A model generated the notes under the pieces. That model was not told the DNA's origin. It was given only the letters and a program-made list of their open reading frames with translations, and did not search any database. Below are positions 26,841 to 27,646 of a stretch of 27,646 bases of DNA, one piece after another; within the stretch, counting starts at the first letter, position 1, and every line of letters begins with the position of its first letter. The position numbers were made by a program, and so were the translations under genes. This DNA comes from a virus, in the IMG/VR virus record IMGVR_UViG_3300036818_000050, positions 1-27,646 of that record. One strand, 5' to 3'.

Positions 26841-27439
26841 ATCCAGGTCACCGTTTCGCCAGCGTGCTTGGCCTCGTGGTAGTTGTGTGCGGGCTCGGCC
26901 GGGACGGTGCAGTGGATGCGCTGTCCGTTGTCGAGCGTCTTGTATTCACCGCACGCGCGTGCCTGTGCTGGCTCGGCCACCGCGTGGTGCTGTTCGATCC
27001 ATTCTCGACGGACACCACGGATGGTGGTGACGACCTGTGCGATCAGGCGGGGTTCGTAGGAGTAGGCGAACGTGCTGTGATCGGGGACGTGTGCGGTGCA
27101 CACGTGGATGCCGAGCGGCACGACGCCTTGTGTGTCGAGCTGGTCGGCGAACCGGGTCAGCACGGCGGCCAGGTCCCGGATCGGGTTTGGTGTCGCCGAG
27201 GCTTCCCGCGCGATGACGCGGTGTATCTCGGTGTCGTCCATCACGATGCCGTTGTCGACGACGGTGTGTTCGGGTGCGGTTTGCGTCCAGGTGGTGCGGC
27301 TGGTGATCACCATGTCGGCGCGGTCGATGCGGTGGATGGGTACGGGTGGTGCAGCGAAGTTCTGGTGTGCGCCGGCCACTACGTCGGCGAGTCGCTCGCG
27401 GTCTTTGTCGGATGCGGGCGCGGAGCGCGGTGGGATCAC
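26837..27439 (-). CDS. Hypothetical protein, ~200 aa
   Basis: The protein has 200 residues with GTG 27439 as start: AAGGA lies six bases upstream, and the open frame before it is Arg-rich and antisense-like. Segments are ASDKDRERLADVVAGAHQNF, IHRIDRADMVITSRTTWTQT, VVDNGIVMDDTEIHRVIARE, ASATPNPIRDLAAVLTRFAD, LDTQGVVPLGIHVCTAHVPD, EPRLIAQVVTTIRGVRREWI and a C-terminus with RACGEYKTLDNGQRIHC, HNYHEAKHAGETVTWI. The last part has Cys and His at CGEY...HC...H(N)YHEAKH, which may form a zinc site. I do not recognise the family. It is in the same overlap chain (GTGA at the upstream side, ATGA downstream). Confidence 0.7.
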   Translation of the reverse strand: MIPPRSAPASDKDRERLADVVAGAHQNFAAPPVPIHRIDRADMVITSRTTWTQTAPEHTVVDNGIVMDDTEIHRVIAREASATPNPIRDLAAVLTRFADQLDTQGVVPLGIHVCTAHVPDHSTFAYSYEPRLIAQVVTTIRGVRREWIEQHHAVAEPAQARACGEYKTLDNGQRIHCTVPAEPAHNYHEAKHAGETVTWI

Positions 27440-27564
27440 GATGGTTCCTTCGGGGTTGAGTGTCTGCGTGCTGTGCGGATGCGACGTTCGTCGCGGACGA
27501 TGAGTGCGGCGACGATGCCGGCGGGTATCGCCCAGTAGGCGACGTCGAGTGCGACGGCGATCAT
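27436..27564 (-). CDS. Small single-pass membrane protein (42 aa)
   Basis: A 42-codon frame runs from ATG 27564 (GAGGTG nearby upstream) to TGA 27438-27436. It reads MIAVALDVAYWAIPAGIVAA, LIVRDERRIRTARRHSTPKE, PS. The first ~23 residues make a membrane helix and the remainder is basic, so the C-terminus should face the cytoplasm. It starts in an ATGA overlap with the preceding partial gene and ends in a GTGA overlap with the 200-residue gene, which is good evidence that it is translated. No family is recognised. Holin-like, toxin-like or anchor roles are all possible for so small a helix. Confidence 0.6.
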   Translation of the reverse strand: MIAVALDVAYWAIPAGIVAALIVRDERRIRTARRHSTPKEPS

Positions 27565-27646
27565 CGGTCACCTCTCATCTGACGGCGTGTGAGGTCCACC
27601 TCGGCCCGCAGTTCGGCCAGTTCGGCCATCACTGCGTTTGCCTTGG
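27561..27646 (-). CDS. C-terminal end of a gene cut by the window edge
   Basis: The last 28 codons of a minus-strand frame are visible, ending at TGA 27563-27561. They read KANAVMAELAELRAEVDLTR, RQMRGDR, an amphipathic helix likely to be coiled coil. The stop overlaps the ATG of the small membrane protein gene (ATGA). The start and the bulk of the protein lie beyond the right edge, so no function can be given. Confidence 0.6.
   Translation of the reverse strand, partial: KANAVMAELAELRAEVDLTRRQMRGDR

Overview
The window is a high-G+C, tightly packed stretch of a long-tailed (siphovirus-type) bacteriophage or prophage of an actinobacterium. The grounds are the Gly/Ala/Arg-rich codon use, many GTG starts with GGAGG-type ribosome sites, ATGA/GTGA/TGATG gene overlaps, a complete terminase-to-tail structural block, and several small protein families that I know mainly from actinobacterial phages. 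The host genus cannot be read from the sequence. No integrase, att site, tRNA, CRISPR array or insertion sequence was seen, so lytic phage and prophage cannot be told apart.

Almost everything is transcribed on the minus strand, so the map reads right to left. (1) Positions 27646-24277 hold nine small minus-strand genes, three of them resembling DUF6221, then an intergenic control region. (2) Positions 24246-21730 hold one large gene on the opposite strand, a pectate-lyase-like beta-helix tailspike. (3) A divergent control region (21729-21576) leads into terminase small and large subunits. (4) Positions 19767-18353 hold five small genes, two of them Cys-containing. (5) The head block (18342-11829) contains portal, MuF/minor-capsid protein, four small genes, scaffold, a repeat- and hairpin-rich leader, major capsid protein and a small capsid-associated protein. 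(6) The neck block (11826-8172) contains an Ig-fused head-tail adaptor, head closure, tail-terminator-like protein, a zinc-ribbon protein and an HK97 gp10-like protein. (7) A DUF1003 membrane protein and two small genes follow. (8) The tail block contains the major tail protein, a second tube-like protein, tail-assembly chaperones G and G-T, the tape measure protein, a beta-rich structural protein, and the start of a minor tail protein cut by the window edge.

Four features stand out beyond the standard gene order. First, a 20-bp imperfect palindrome of form ACCTNSANTTARNTGNAGGT occurs three times, each just upstream of a minus-strand gene block, and two copies belong to a duplicated leader of about 100 bp. 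Second, a C CCT TTG slippery heptamer sits where chaperone G must shift to -1 to make the G-T fusion. Third, five regularly spaced CCGCAYGG hairpin units and a 16-bp perfect stem separate scaffold from major capsid gene. Fourth, the tailspike is a lone opposite-strand gene between the terminase operon and the DUF6221 cluster. No clearly new defence or counter-defence system can be demonstrated. The DUF6221 and small-ORF cluster with its shared control element is the most promising uncharacterised part.

All family assignments are from reading the translations; no database search was run.
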